NCBI GenBank assembly: GCA_001465935.1
Contig: LNKV01000009.1
Span: forward strand, 620,001-684,000
Length of the DNA stretch: 64,000 nt
DNA from: Clarireedia homoeocarpa
Taxonomy: Eukaryota > Ascomycota > Leotiomycetes > Helotiales > Rutstroemiaceae
Direction: 5' to 3'
The notes below the pieces were generated by a model that saw nothing but the letters and a program-made list of their open reading frames with translations, did no database searches and was not told the DNA's origin. Position 1 is the first letter of the stretch, and every line of letters begins with the position of its first letter. Shown piece after piece: positions 48,401-62,001 of the stretch. The position numbers and the translations under genes are program-made.

Positions 48401-51400
48401 AAAAAAGATCTTGGGCGGGGCTAAAAATAGTCCAGAGTTGCACCCGGGGACCGTCACCGAAACTTCAAATCTCGTACTAAGAAGTACAATACAGTAACTT
48501 TACTTGGCATACGAATATATTCGCATTGTGGACCATACCTAATGAAGGTGTATCGCTTCTGAATCTAAACCATTTATTGAACCGGTGGCTCGTTTAACAG
48601 AGATTTGAGGTACTTCGGAGCCGCTAGGTCTTAAGTCGGTCAAGGTCGCGGTCGAAAGTTATCTCATAATGTAATGTCGAGTAATGTCGAGTAATGAACG
48701 AATGCATAATGTAACAAAGGGCAAAGGTCTACGGTCTAAGGTCTATTCGCCACGGGACTTGCCACAATTTTCATCCTGTCGGGTCTCGCGGTGACTCAAA
48801 CTTCTCGCTCGACGGCTAGATACAGGAAATTGTTTCCGTAAGCCAGGTCGGAGGTTACTGTTACTTGAGGAACTTGAGGAACTTGAGGAACTTGAGGAAT
48901 TGCAGGCCATGCGATCGTCCCACATGCTTTGGGAAAAATATGATAGAACCCACGTGATGTTATATTTTGCTGTAAGGTACAATACCTCCCCATGCACATT
49001 TGCCATGAGGTTGATATTGACGTTCCCAAGCATGAGCCCAAACGTCGACAAGGAATCAACAGCTGTCAAACAGGGGGATGCGAAGTTAAAGCGTTCAACG
49101 TTGTCTTAAGTCGAGCTGACAGGGAGCTCCAAAAGGCGTGATGCCCACCCCCGACAGTCCCTCGCTCGCTATCCTTGTAATCAAGCCGCTCATGCAAGCG
49201 CACAAACCAATGGAGACATGCAATAATGGCGCTGAAGATATGACGGGACATATGAGAAACTTTTACCGTTAAAAGTCTCGGGCGTCGCGCGACTTTTTGG
49301 CAGTAATCTTCAGCACCATTGGCCGCTTCATCCTTTTTGCAATCAGAGCGTTACTTCGTGTGATTGTGCCACAGGGGCGCATGAGAAATGCTTCGGTGGC
49401 ATCGGATATGAGTCCAAATGCAACAAAGTATGGTCGATCGTGGATGATATCGCCGATAATATCGAATTCCATGAATTACGATGTTTGAATAAGTAATTAT
49501 GTAGGGGATGCCTAGGGGATGCCTAGGGAATGCCTAGGAGACCAAGATCGTCAATCTGACAATCCCCGAAAGTACCGTGGCCCCCTTCCCTCCCGCTCTG
49601 ACATGTCACCTTGGGGCGAGATGGGAATCCTCAAGGGAGCTGAATTTACAGCGGTCTAATTCTCCGAACAAGCAGGGCAGAGGCAACGTGCAAGGCTTTT
49701 GGGAGAGCACCATGAGGTATGAGGGTCCAACGAACGCAGGCACCCCACGAATGGTTCACGATGCCGGTACTGTCCGGCCTGGGAGGCGACCATGGGTCAA
49801 AATAAAGTTAAAAAACTATCGTGATCCATCTTGTCGCGCGACTTCAACCTCGCTTTTAAGATCTTTGAGCAGAGTTCACAGTGCCAAATGCAAAACCTGC
49901 CGGAACGAGCGCTCAGAAACGGAGAAATCTCAGCTGCCAAAGCACCCTCACCGAAGGAATATTCTTGTTCCGGGTAAAAACGGTCAGAACTAGGGTAGTG
50001 ATTGGCTCTGCCATCACCGGAAGCTGGAAGGCATCTCCACACGAACTTGAGAGAAGAACGGGAAGGAAAGAGGAAAGGGGAAAAGCACATGCTCGTAAGA
50101 TGGAGCGGATCGATCATTCCATACGAGTGTATACTTGGGAGTAATAGACACTTACTAAAGTAACTGAGAGACGGGAACTCCGATGATGAAGCAATGCAAC
50201 TTATGATGTCGTTAGGCTTCGGCATTTGCTGGTGGAGATGCACCGAGAAAGAGGCAGCATTTGGCTAGCCATTGCACTAGTACGCAGTATATGCTTGGGA
50301 GATCACATGTCATCACAGTCGTCACAGTCGCCAACTCTGGCACTTCCCTCATTACGAGCGTCCTTAATTTGATTTCATCTGCCAATACGATTCATCGTCC
50401 GAGGTCTAGACAAAAATGTCCGTTGTTATTCCTTTAACCTAGGTAAACGGGAGATGCGTCTGGACTAAAAAAAACAATCATACAGGATTTTCATTTCCAA
50501 GCACGTGAACGACCAAACGGTTAGATGTCTTTGGGCCCCCTTTATGCAAGTAGACCATCGCGAACTTTCTAGTGCTCGAGCCAGGCCAAGGGCTCGCGCT
50601 ACCTTTTTCGTGTCTTTCTCCACAGAAATATCTTGCGCCTTCGTAAACCTTTGCATATTCCGAGACGAGAAATTGCCTTAAGCATAATCATCTATATTGA
50701 AAAGTGCCTTGTATGACTCTCATCCAGCTGGCCGCTTGTATCGACCTCTTTTCCACCACACATCATATCATGTGCAAACAGAAAAAGGAAGCTTATTTCT
50801 CAAGCTTTACCGAACTGGGTAAACGGGCTGTGAAACTTGGGGTGTAGTTTATTCTGTTTTATCATCACTTGATGGCTGCTGTTTTATTGGCCTTTGTGAT
50901 CTTCGCTCACGTCCGAAATAGGTGAAAAGTCCGATGCAAAATTGCGCGGTCAGGAAGACTCGAGCCGCTGGGGGCTTTTTGGAAACGTTTTTGTTTCGGA
51001 CGGGGAACTGAGGAGTGTGTGGCTTTTTTTGTTCGTATGTCTGTCTGCTCCTGCCAAGTCGCAGTCATGCAATCAATCCACTCCCGACAGTCCATAATGT
51101 CTCTGATATCATATTACCTATCAAGTGAAAGTGTACACGCGGGAGTGGTTCATACAGTAGACCGAAAGGGTCTGGATGAGCTAGCATATTCATCCTTCAG
51201 CCAATTTATCGGTGGGTACTTTCAATCAATATTATTGGGGAAGGAAGTCTCTCTTTGATATTACGAAGTATTGTGGATATCACATTCGGTGAACGGCCCT
51301 TCGCCTGCCCATTGCCTATCCGTATGAAACCTCGAATGGATTATGGATCCCAAAGCAAAGGATCCGTCTGCGTTTGATTTGTTCTGATGAGTTATATTGC

Positions 51401-51600
51401 ATTTGGCAGCAATACCGTTCGTTCATTTTCTCATGCGATACGATATACCCATACGGCATCAACATTCCTATCTAGGAAGCCCAGGTACAGAATTACGCAG
51501 TAAGCACACAGCACACTGGTGGGAATACACCACACTCACTTATCACGGTACATATGGGATTGTATGAGATGAGATCTGTCCGAAGGCCAGAGAGCTAATT
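45487..51600. other. Gene-free region with microsatellites
   Basis: About 6 kb without a supported gene. Visible elements are a (GTAT)n tract at 46168-46200, GCT/ACT trinucleotides at 46925-46977, a (TG)n tract at 48001-48043, four 9-bp TTGAGGAAC repeats at 48866-48900, and three 11-bp GGGGATGCCTA-like repeats at 49503-49540. Open frames are short, overlapping and motif-free. Its large size and position fit a long regulatory region for the Medusa-type gene downstream, but a non-coding transcript cannot be excluded. Confidence 0.45.
48001..48043. repeat. (TG)n microsatellite
   Basis: Alternating GT with occasional AT steps, about 43 bp. Confidence 0.9.
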
Positions 51601-52396
51601 GGTGTAGACGAGCAGATGTTGAGGTGTCTTCCAGCTAGTTCTTACCTTTTGATTGCACACCTACTTTGCTCTTTCCTCGACTAGTCCATCATTGGCTGCT
51701 TACGAGACAGAAGACGAAGACAGTTCTTACCCTCGCCTCGATCCTCTTCTTCAGCGAGAGCGAGAGTCTACCACGAGTCCGGAACGTGTGATCCATCCCA
51801 CCATCTCCGGTGTTCGTTCTTTACCCAGCCCTCCACGCTATCATTCACGTTGCGTATACTTCGTGCGTCTTTTCCATCGGCGCCAAGTTTTCAAGAGCCA
51901 CTTTCCCCTCCCATCCCTGTTAATCATCATCTGCCAGCTGCCAGCTGCCAGACGTCCTGCCTGCCTTTTTGCTCTCGGACTGTGGAAAGCCATTTTGGAT
52001 CAAGGTTCGCTCTTATTCCTCTAGCTTTTCGGGGCGCTGGCTGCTACAGTACTGTATCAGCAAATCATCTCTTGATGTAAAGGTCTAAATCATTGTCAAA
52101 CGCTGGAAATTCCTTCTCATCCCTTTTTAGTCAACATCCGGGACATCATTTCCTCGCGTCCTGGACCTTGTTTGCTTTTTGCTCCATAAAAAACCCCCCC
52201 ATTCAACCCGTCGAAAGCCAGACATACCCGTCCTAATTCCCCCACACCGCACGACCTGCTACCGGTAGCCCTTCACGATCCCAAAAAACGTCGAGAGTTT
52301 CAAGGTCTTACCTCGTACCCTTCACTCCCGAATCCCTTCACTCCCTTCACCTCTTTCCACCCTTCACATCCTTTCGCTAATCCATCAAAACTCGCT

Positions 52397-52417
52397 CCCC
52401 CCCCCCCCCCCCCCCCC
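52397..52417. repeat. 21-base poly-C tract
   Basis: Uninterrupted run of 21 C on the plus strand, in the CT-rich upstream region. Its exact length is likely to be error-prone in sequencing. Confidence 0.93.
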
Positions 52418-55400
52418 AAACCTTAAAACCCCAAATCTCTGGACCGACGTCCACCATCCCAGTTCTTCATCAAAAACCGCGTGAGAACGTCTAGAGTCTG
52501 CATCTGTCATTTGTCGAAGCCACGACTTTTTTAAACCTGGTCTATCAATCAAGCTTTCGGCAGCTTTTGTTTCTGCATTCATTGACAAGGATCCTTGACT
52601 TCACCGCAAACGACGGGCGTAATCGCGATCCTTGCTTCCACAGAACGCCGTTGGCAAAAAAATAAATCCCGACCGCCTTTCAACTTGCAGAAGTTGAGGC
52701 TATTCGCAGTCAACAATCCACCATTCAGGACTCGACTTCCCTACCCACATCGAAGCGGAGCATCGATTTCTGGATTTATCGCGGCAGCTGCATCGTTACA
52801 CCGTGGTCGCCAAAAGCCAAACTTCCACCGACGAAAGCTTTCATACCGTGTGAAGATTTCCAGCCTCGGTACTACGGTGAACTCGCGACAAGGAATTGTC
52901 AAGGGTGGTACAGCATCTACCTGTCACTGCACGAACTGTATGCACGTCGATTCATACCATTCTCGCGAAGCTGCAGACCAAGTCCGACCTCCTGTTCGTC
53001 GGCATCAATTCACCTACCTCTGTATACCTCGAACGTACGGGCGCATCAACAGAGCCTGAGTAAACGCGACCTACACACGATATTCACTATCCCACAAGCT
53101 CGTGGTAGGCACAATCGTACATTGCAGATTGTTCATGTGCGACAAGCACATACAGAAGGTTGGATCCAATTATTTTCCTATTCTCCTACCGAATTCCTGG
53201 ATTTGCTCGAGTATCATTGGCGTGAATGCCTCCGCACTCGGTTTGAATGCATCTCGGAGCCTTACAGCTTAGCGACTCTTCTATTCTCTTCACAAGACCT
53301 AGCTACCGCCTCCACCGCGATATTCCTCTCTCTTGTGCTCCCGTTACCAGCAATCGCCAAATGTACAACTCAGCAACGTGGAATCTCGTACAAAAGCCAG
53401 ACGCGCCGTTTCCAAACATTACGCAACTACTGAATATCGTATGAACCGACCTCGATTTCACTCTCGACTCCTTCAATAAGCTCCCAGCAAACATCACGCC
53501 AGCATTGCAGCAGTCGGTGTTGACCTTTTTCAGCTTCCAACAGAGTTTCAATCCAATGTACTAACTTCTGTGTAACTCAGATTTCGATTATTACCCAGCA
53601 CTCGTCTGCACCCTAGTACATACCCGCCCACGATCCTCCAGTGGCAGCCATCCATCCCCCGAACTCATTCTGAAAGCTTCGACGAGCATAGTACCTATCC
53701 GATTAGCCGGGTCGGAGTGGCGATCACAACTGAGAGTCGGATCTTGTTGGTGTCCCAAAGTAAAAATAAGCTTGCAGGATAAATTACCTACATACGACAT
53801 AAATCTACCACGATACGGGACTGCAGCGGCGCGACACATCGAATACAAATTTAGAAGACCGGTGATCTGTTCAGGATAGAATTCACTGCTGTACGCAGTT
53901 CGCAATCTCCCATACAATATTCTTCGACTTCCGTATTTGAAAAGGTCTCTACTGCTCCGAAAAGAGGGGGACATTGGATGTGACAGTGTTCAGAGTCGGT
54001 CGCAACCAGACAATACATTTATGATCTTGAAGGCTCTGTAGCGCTTATCGGTAGGAAATCTTACCCTGGTCTGATGGACGGAATAGCTTCGTAGCTAAAC
54101 AAGTTGACAGAAAACAGCTACGAAACTCGAAACTTAAAACTCTCAGGACCCAAAGGACAGCCATTCCCCGCTCGAACAAATTAGCAAGGCAAAAGGTATG
54201 TGGTCTGGGCCTACGTCCTTTTTCTGTTCCTTCTCCGCCGCAATTGAACTATCGTCGGCTGTTCTTCACCCACCCATGTTATTCTCCACCCTCGCCCCTT
54301 AGCCATGTACCAGTCGCTTCCAAGGGTTTGCTGCAGATGATCACTTTTTTATGGCCCTTGTCCGGGCTGCAACCCCTCCCACATCTCTTATCATCGTGTT
54401 GACGACTCTTTTCCACAATCTGTTTTGTCAACCAAGTCCACCCTTGCTTCTATATTATATCTTGCAACTGCCATCTCTGTACCTGATTCCTTTTGCTATC
54501 AGCCTCATTCACTTTCTTTTTCCCAACCATAACGTCTGAGCACGGCTTTTGCAGATCCATCTTGTATGCATGCATGCACCTTTCCTATTTGCGGATAAAG
54601 ATTTCTGGATACACCGTCGAACAAGGCTGACATCGATTACAGTGCTGCCTTCAATTCTTCACACTTCACATTTACGGTCTATCTCAATCAGAATTGTGAG
54701 TGCCTTTCCGGTTTCTTCGTTCCTTCAAATATTTGGATACCCATTTGCGCTTGAATATACCTTGGTCAAGTGGCCAATGGTGTTCGAAGGCAAGATGGTA
54801 GTTTTTTCGAGTTCCCGGTACGCGATCGAGAACATACCCTGTTCGAAATTCCAAGCTACGGCATCAAACCTTGCCATGCTCTACCACACTGGTCCGATCT
54901 TGGGGGGGCCCAATACCGGTCCGTCCCAGTATTGCACGGCACAGGCTTGTCAGATGGCTGAAGAAATTCGACGTTCCATGCAAAAGTTCATGATGCTTCA
55001 CTGAGCCAGAAGTCCCCATTTACAGTCCATTGGTACTGAATACCATGCGCCTTGACTGAACCCCACTACAATCATTCCGATCTACCTCAATCACATCATT
55101 TAGGACTGTTTCTTATTTACCCCTTGCGCTGCTTCACCATGAGATCATCCTAAGGGATTGACAGAGCTGTGGTTTTCGGGATGTATTTTTTGCACCACAA
55201 TGTACCCGCTTTATGTTTCGATGGTTACATTAAAGTCGCATGAGACAAATCGAATCAAAGGATAAGAGCTAATTTGAAATCAAGCAGAGAATCGTATTTT
55301 ACACAATACACGGCAGCTGTTTCACATAGCATTCGTCGTACGCGTCAATTATCTTCGCAGACGCTCTTCTAGATTCGTCATAAAGCATCCTCCCCTGAAT

Positions 55401-55584
55401 CGTAGTCGTAAGTTAAGACCCTCACTACCGTTCCCTAATTCTTGTCCGGGCACGGATAGTGCATGGCATCGCATGACATGACTCTTCCCCGTTTCGAGGA
55501 TTGTTTCCTAACGGTATCCGTTGTGGCTGGTGCTCAACGGTGGCTTAGATTACAAATGCTAACTTGAATGAAAGATATTTGCAG

Positions 55585-55640
55585 AAATGGCGCATCGTCA
55601 ATACAAAGAAGAGCCCGGCGTTGCTGTTGTGGGCGATCAC
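55585..55640 (+). other. Candidate 5' leader exon with a short upstream reading frame
   Basis: A GCTAAC branch-like site, the acceptor ATATTTGCAG and, 56 bases later, a canonical donor GTAAGT bracket this segment. Inside, an ATG two bases after the acceptor opens MAHRQYKEEPGVAVVGDH up to the donor. It may be a spliced leader exon of the gene at 57624 or part of an otherwise unseen small gene. No homologue recognised. Confidence 0.3.
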
Positions 55641-57623
55641 GTAAGTGCACATCTTTCTGTATTGCATTCTAACAGTCGTAATGATTACTATATTTTACTC
55701 ATCGATTGCAATAAAGTTATTTGTGATCTGGCTTGTTTTATTTTCGTTTCTTTTTTCAAAAGCTTCCAGAATTCGCAAGTTGTTCTTCTTTGGAATAGAT
55801 TGCAAGGATAAGTTTCCTTGCTGATCATGGACGGCAAGGAATGATGGCTTCCATTATTTTCCAGAATATGAAAACGAGCTGGACTCGAGCAGATTGTGGA
55901 TGCGTGGGCTTGTTTCACACTGACTGGGTCTTCCTGCAAGTTGACAAGTCCTCGTTTTCAGCTGTCCAATCCCACGCAATGAGGCCGATCAAAGAAGTTA
56001 GCGCATTTGCACGGCCCTTTCACCTATTCGCTCGATGGGTAAGATCACCACCCATCCAAGGTGATTTTTAATCTCTGACCGATTATTTTTGGGCTGCAAG
56101 TGTGGGACAAATGCATTTCTCTACTATGATTGGTCACCCGACTGAAAATCAAAATTGTAGTGTTGCGCACGCATGCAACTAAAACTTCGCTGATCAAGAT
56201 TTTGTGTACGAGCGGCACCTGATCTCATTTGTCCCATCAGCCTCTCGATTCCAATACTTTTCCTATGGCGGTGGATGTGGTGTTGGTAATTGAGATAGCA
56301 ATCGCCTCTTTGATATTGGGTAGTGTTAACCAATGGGAAGAGTATGCGAAACTTGGGGAGGATTCATACCCTTCGAACGAGCGGGCAAGCATGGAGCAGC
56401 AGCTAGGCTACAGCAACTCTAAGGAGACTTTCGGCATAGTGTCTTTGCCAAGGAGCAACGCCGCATTAACGGATGGTCTTTTTCATGCTTCCTCCTCCTT
56501 TCTCCTAAGCTTCTAGCTTCTAAATCTGACACACGGCAACGGCATTAGAAAAGGTAGTTTCCTTTCGTGAAATGGTATTATTTTTCCCTTTCCCTTTGCC
56601 TTCGCCTCACTCGCCCAAACGAGATAAGACCATAGTTCTGGGATTAAAACCTTGTGGCGGTATCCACTTTCCAGCCCAACTTTTCCTTTCCACAATTAGT
56701 CGCCTCCACCACACACCGCTGCATTTTCAGGTTCTGTAGCGAGTAGCCGAAACTTACCCGTTGGTTTTTCGCCCATTCCCTTTCTATAACTAAAACAAAA
56801 CGCGCCCCCTGGTCTTCTGCTCTCTCATTCTATACCTTTTCTGGACCTCTTACTCCCCTGTAACGTTTTGCATACCTCTCTCACCTTATACATATTCATG
56901 CACTATAAACCTTGTCACGTTTATACCATGCGTTGTCCTTGGTCCCACTGAATAACTTCAATTTCTAAACCCCTTGCCCTCTTCCTTTTTCCCTTAATCC
57001 CAAGTCGTCCATCCTCCATTCAAAGCCCCGGTCTTGTTTTAAATCTCAAGCTTAAGCTTCCTTCTTGGCTTCCCCCTCGTCGCAAATATTCATCTCATCA
57101 AATAAATATCCTCGTTCATTTTATCCTCGCTCCGATCAATCTTCTGCCTACCCCATTCTGTTAATATTCTCTGGCGTCCTTCGAGGCCTTTGTCTGCTCA
57201 TCTCATAAGCTTTTCACCCTCGTCAGATCCACTACTTAAAAACTGGACCCTCGGACATTGCCTTCATCGCTTGTGGTCCTTGTCCACTCGTCTGAAAAAT
57301 TTCGTAATAGAGCAAGGCATCTGTTATACTGAGGTACACCCTCGCTCTCTTCCCTTGTCACAGTCCCGCATCTAAAAGCATCTCTTACTGTTTTTCTACT
57401 ACTACTTTTCTGCGCGCTGCCTGTCCTGTCAGAAGATCCCATTCGAGGTACCGCGCTGCTGCAGTTGTACCCTCGTCATCAAGGATCGACCTCCCACTTT
57501 CTTACATATCAAGTCTCGAAATAAACATCGCGACGCGACTTACTTTTTCTCAATGGTCTCTATCTTCTTGCAGTTATATTCATCATAACTTTTTTAAAGA
57601 AGTATCGCTGACAATTGGCATCA

Positions 57624-60317
57624 ATGCAGCATCATCCCCACCACTCGCAGCAAGGTCCTCCTCCGCCGCACCATCTTCAACAACCTCGACCCTCGAGCAT
57701 TGTTCATCAGCATCACCAGCAGGCACCTCCACAAACCCAACATTCTAACGCGTATCCTTCTGCACACGGATTGTCTCAATACCCACAAACAGCAGCAGGA
57801 CCAGGAGGACAACATCACCAAGAGCTTCCGTACTATACCACACATCCAAGCCCTTACAGTACACCCAGCGCATCTGGTACATATTCATCTGCAGGTGCGT
57901 AAACGCGTTTTCAGACGCGTTTTGGAGACTCAGGGACACGTTAACTAACTTGTTTATTCAGGCCCAGAAACACCAGATATCATGGCAGCCACACAGCAAA
58001 TGACGCGCCCTCCATATCCTCCAATCTACCAGACTCCTCAGTCAAACTCACCTGCATCTGTTGCCTCGCCTGCACACGAACATAGGATGTATGCACCACC
58101 TTCACAAATGCAGCAAAATACCCAGATGTATTACCCTGGCCCGCCACAGCAACAATATCCTCCGCCTATGCCACAAGGAGGCCCATCTCCATACGCGCAG
58201 CAGCAACAAGCGCAACAGCAGCAGCAACAGCAACAACAGCATCATGCTTCGATGACCTCTCAGCCAAATCTGCTCATGTCGCATCCCACGAGCCAGCACC
58301 CTATGCAGCAACAGCACGCGAATCAACACCAGCAACCTGGTATGACTGGCAGCCCGAGGACGAAAATGGAGCCCCATGTACCACAAATTGCCCGCCCAGC
58401 CGCTCCTCTCGGTCCCCCACAGCACTCCTCAAACGGTACTCCACAAATGCAGCAAAACAGTGTACCCGGTGGGGGCGCAAGTGGTGTGAACCCAAACGCG
58501 GCCCCTGGCCCTATTCCAGCCACTACGCCACTGGTTGTGCGACAAGATAATAATGGTGTTCAATGGATCGCTTTCGAGTACTCGCGTGATCGCGTAAAGA
58601 TGGAGTACACCATCCGATGCGACGTCGAATCTGTGAACGTCGAAACATTAAGTCCAGAGTTCAAAACGGAAAATTGTGTTTATCCGCGAGCTTGCTGCAG
58701 CAAGGATCAGTACCGAGGAAATCGGTTGGTCTACGAAACTGAGTGTAACACTGTCGGCTGGGCCTTGGCAGAATTGAACCCTTGTCTACGAGGCAAGAGA
58801 GGGTTAATCCAAAGGGCAGTCGATAGCTGGAGAAACAGTAATCAAGACCCGCGATTGCGGAGTCGAAGAGTGCGGAGGATGGCTAAGATCAGCAATCGTA
58901 AGGCGGTTCAAGCGGCTACGCACCAACCTCATATGACTGGTCCTAGTCCGACAGGGATGCCAGCTTCTTCGAACATGGGCCCCGGCGCTACGGGAAGCAT
59001 GGGCAAACCCAACCTTAGTGGTATGGGTGGTCCTCAATTACATCATCACCACGCCCATCCTGATGGAAATACTCAAGGAGGGGATGAAGTCGGTATGTTT
59101 CACCAGATGTGATGTTGATATTATTATTATGTTATGATACCATTCTTGCGAGTATACCTGTTTGACACGGGAGGATTTTGGGACAAAAAGTGTCTAGCTT
59201 AAGAGCACTTCCTGTATAATACATCATTGCACTTTGCCTCCTGCCTTTCGCGATACCTACCCGATACCCCATTATCATGTCTCCGTATTATTGTATTGCT
59301 TCCCACTGCTTTGTATTATTACTGCTTTGCTTCCCGGCTATAAAAACCTGAGAGGCTAATTTTCAATGTTCCCCTTTGTAGGCAATGATGAATATGCGGA
59401 TGAACATCACCATCACCACCAAACAGCAAACGGCCAGCCCGCTGGCTCAGGAGACGATGTCCGACAAAACCACATCTTCCAAGGATACTCGAGCAACTAC
59501 CCTTCTAATCCTTCTGTAGGAGGCCCTTCCATGGCTCCCAGCTCCCACGACGGTCGTGCGCCTATGCCTCACGGATCTCGCCCCATCGCCGCGCGCTCCA
59601 AGTCGGAAGAGGAAGATCGCGCATCCCTCTTCGGCGACTTGCCGGAAGCCAAGAAACGCAAGTTCATCCTCGTTGAGGACCCCGTCAAGGGCAGTCGCAT
59701 CCGCGTCCGCGTCACCCTCGACACGGTCGACATCAACGAAATCCCGGACTCCTTCCGCAAAAGCAACTCGGTGTATCCGCGGTCCTGGTTCCCGGTGCAG
59801 ATGCAGTCGCCGCCGCCGTCGGCACACGGCAGTCGCTTCTTTCAAGAAGACGATGTCGATTCAGAGGTGGATGCGGGCCGCGCGAGGAGAGGCAGGACCA
59901 TGGTTACGGTGCCGTTGGCGGATGGGGGCGAGGGCGAGATTGCAACGCCGAGGATGAGGAAGAGTCAGAGAATTAAGGAGGTTAAGTTGAATGATTTGGG
60001 GTATCGTATGACGTGGCATCAGGGTAGGGTGTTTGCGGATAAGACGGTGTTTTTGCAGAAAGCTCGTAAGTTTTTCTTTTTCGTTTACTTCATTCTTTTC
60101 CCAATCCTCTTTCCTAGTCTGCGGTCATGATCTTTGTTATTCTTCGTTCGGTTACTGATGGTTCGATGCAGTGGATGCCTGGAGAAATAAAGTCAAGACC
60201 AATATTGAGAATGCCGGGAAGGATGTCGCGTCGATGGCTCCACATTTCGATACTAGGGTGGGCAAGAGACGTTGGGCGGAGAGGTCGAAGAGGGAGAAGA
60301 GGGATACGGAGCCTTAG
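57624..60317 (+). CDS. medA: Medusa-type developmental transcriptional regulator
   Basis: Nuclear regulator; family members (Aspergillus MedA, Magnaporthe Acr1, Fusarium Ren1) control conidiophore development. Exons are 57624-57894, 57962-59092, 59382-60065 and 60172-60317, all in phase, giving 743 aa. I start at ATG 57624 because the frame upstream opens only at a TTG. The N-terminal 270 residues are rich in Gln, Pro and His, with a polyQ tract (58198-58240). The first conserved block reads QWIAFEYSRDRVKMEY, ending LRSRRVRRMAKISNRK. The second, after the 289-nt intron, runs from KKRKFILVEDP through DTVDINEIPDSFRKSNSVYPRSWF to GYRMTWHQGRVFADKTVFLQKALDAWRNK. KKRK and the basic C-terminus could serve as nuclear signals. 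Retention of the 289-nt intron would end the protein at a TGA at 59110, before the second block. Confidence 0.8.
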
Positions 60318-62001
60318 ATCGGTTTTGGTCGATGGATCAGGATGAATGTAGGGGGAATGAATAATATAGAGAAGGGAAATTGAAAGGGTGGGAAGAAGGA
60401 AGACTGAAAGATTAGAGAGTTATGATACCATATTTCTTTTTGTTTGTGCGCGATTTCAGGGGACTGGGGTAGATGCGGGATGCGGTGGGTTGGTGATGAG
60501 TGGTCTGGCGATCAGATGGTGGGCGGTATACTCGTTATATCATGTTAAGTTATGTTATGCCTTAGCGTGTGTCGTTGATATTATTGCGTTGCTTGCATTT
60601 CTTGCGATATCGATGTCATTCGTTCGCTCATTCATTCTTTTACTTGCTTGCGTTTTTGGACTATTATGCTTTATCATGAATACGATGGTTGGGGGAATGT
60701 GTGGATGCGGAGAGGGAATGCGCATGCGTATAGATAGATAGATAGATGGATGGTTGGGTAGATGATATGTGAGAGGGGTTTTTGATGGGATGGGCTGGGG
60801 TGGGATGCGATACGAGGTGCGCATGGACGGATACATTAAACTTATTTTACATATACGCACACGCACATATATATATGCATAGTCTTTTTCCTTTTTTTTT
60901 TTTTCCTTTTTCTTTTTTTCTTTTTGGAACTTTTCATTGTTGCTTCTGGGTTAGGTCATTTTGAATTTTGGGTTGAACTTGGAGTGCTTTGGTTTGCCGG
61001 GGGATAGCATGGGATGGGATGGGGACCGGGAATGGGGTTTGGATTTGGTTGGAAGAGATAGCCGGAATATGGGGGGGATATGGGGAGATATGCGGGCATA
61101 TGGATATGTTATATATGTTTTTTGTGGGAATTGAAATTTTTAATTGCAATATACGAACGAAGTGGAGTCGAATGAAATGAAGTGACATGGTTTCTGATCT
61201 GGAAAAGCTGGTTAGGGTTGGGGTTTGGGGGTATGAGATGGGTGAGGAGTGAGGGGAGTGAGTGAGTTCAGGCAGAGATTACATGATATAAAGGAACAGG
61301 ATGGTGGTTTGAGGAGTGGGTTTGTAATTGGTAGGTAGGTAGGTAGGTAGGCAGATAGCTGTTAGATGTGGATATTTCGTCGGTGTTTATTTTATTAATC
61401 GCGGTGCTAGTACAGGGCAAAAGAGGAGAGGGAGAAAAGGGGGGAGAGTTACCGAGGACCACCTTGCTGGTAGCATTGTCCGAGTCGAAGACCTACCTCT
61501 ATTGTTGGATTGGTTGGAGCACGCACAAGCAAGACTTTATTGACCGTTTGATTGAAGAGATTGAGTCGGATGTTGAAGCATAAGGTAACTTTCCGGTGGG
61601 GGAGAGCAAGGTGAGGTGATTACCTTGGTTTGGCTCTTTTAGGAACTTGCGTTTCATTACTTGGCTGGTTCGGTGCTCGGTTTGTGTATGCGGGGTTGTC
61701 GGTGGATAAATATGGATGGATTACTCAGCGTGGTGTACGAGTAGATGGTAAGGTGCCATCGAGCACTAATCATGACTTAGTGCGCAGATCAATTGGTCAT
61801 TCAGATATGCGCAGTATTGTTCGTGTGACGGGTTGAGTAGATAGGTCGAGTGACTGGGTTGTGTTTGGGTTGTAATGAGTTAATCCAGATGAGTAAGGCT
61901 GGTGAAAGAGTGCATCTTCGTACGAGAACCAAGATGCACTTGTCATAAATTAATATGCAGTGTTGATACTATACAACGAAGACTGAATGTACTGACTTGC
62001 A
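60318..62001. other. 3' flank of medA and intergenic sequence
   Basis: About 1.7 kb, G-rich on the plus strand, with microsatellites: (AGAT)n at 60731-60748, a T-rich tract at 60890-60925 and (GTAG)n at 61331-61350. A 71-codon plus-strand frame at 61368-61583 ends in an amphipathic acidic stretch but has no other support. No gene is called. Confidence 0.45.

Larger units (their letters stand above)
51601..57623. promoter_or_regulatory. Long pyrimidine-rich upstream region of the Medusa-type gene
   Basis: Six kb with no supported gene directly upstream of the start codon at 57624. Much of it is CT-rich, especially 52.1-52.4 kb and 56.7-57.6 kb, as in fungal promoters and long 5' leaders. It holds a 21-base poly-C tract, many short ATG-initiated frames, and at least one segment with the full signals of an internal exon (55585-55640). 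A long, spliced 5' leader is the simplest reading, by analogy with other fungal developmental regulators; transcription start sites cannot be seen. Confidence 0.5.

Noticed and set aside
53591..53974. 127-codon minus-strand ORF
   Set aside because: No motif or splice support; isolated in CT-rich upstream sequence.
54549..55004. 151-codon ORF in the region upstream of medA
   Set aside because: No recognisable domain, overlaps another frame, and lies in sequence that looks like leader or promoter; kept only as a possible upstream ORF.
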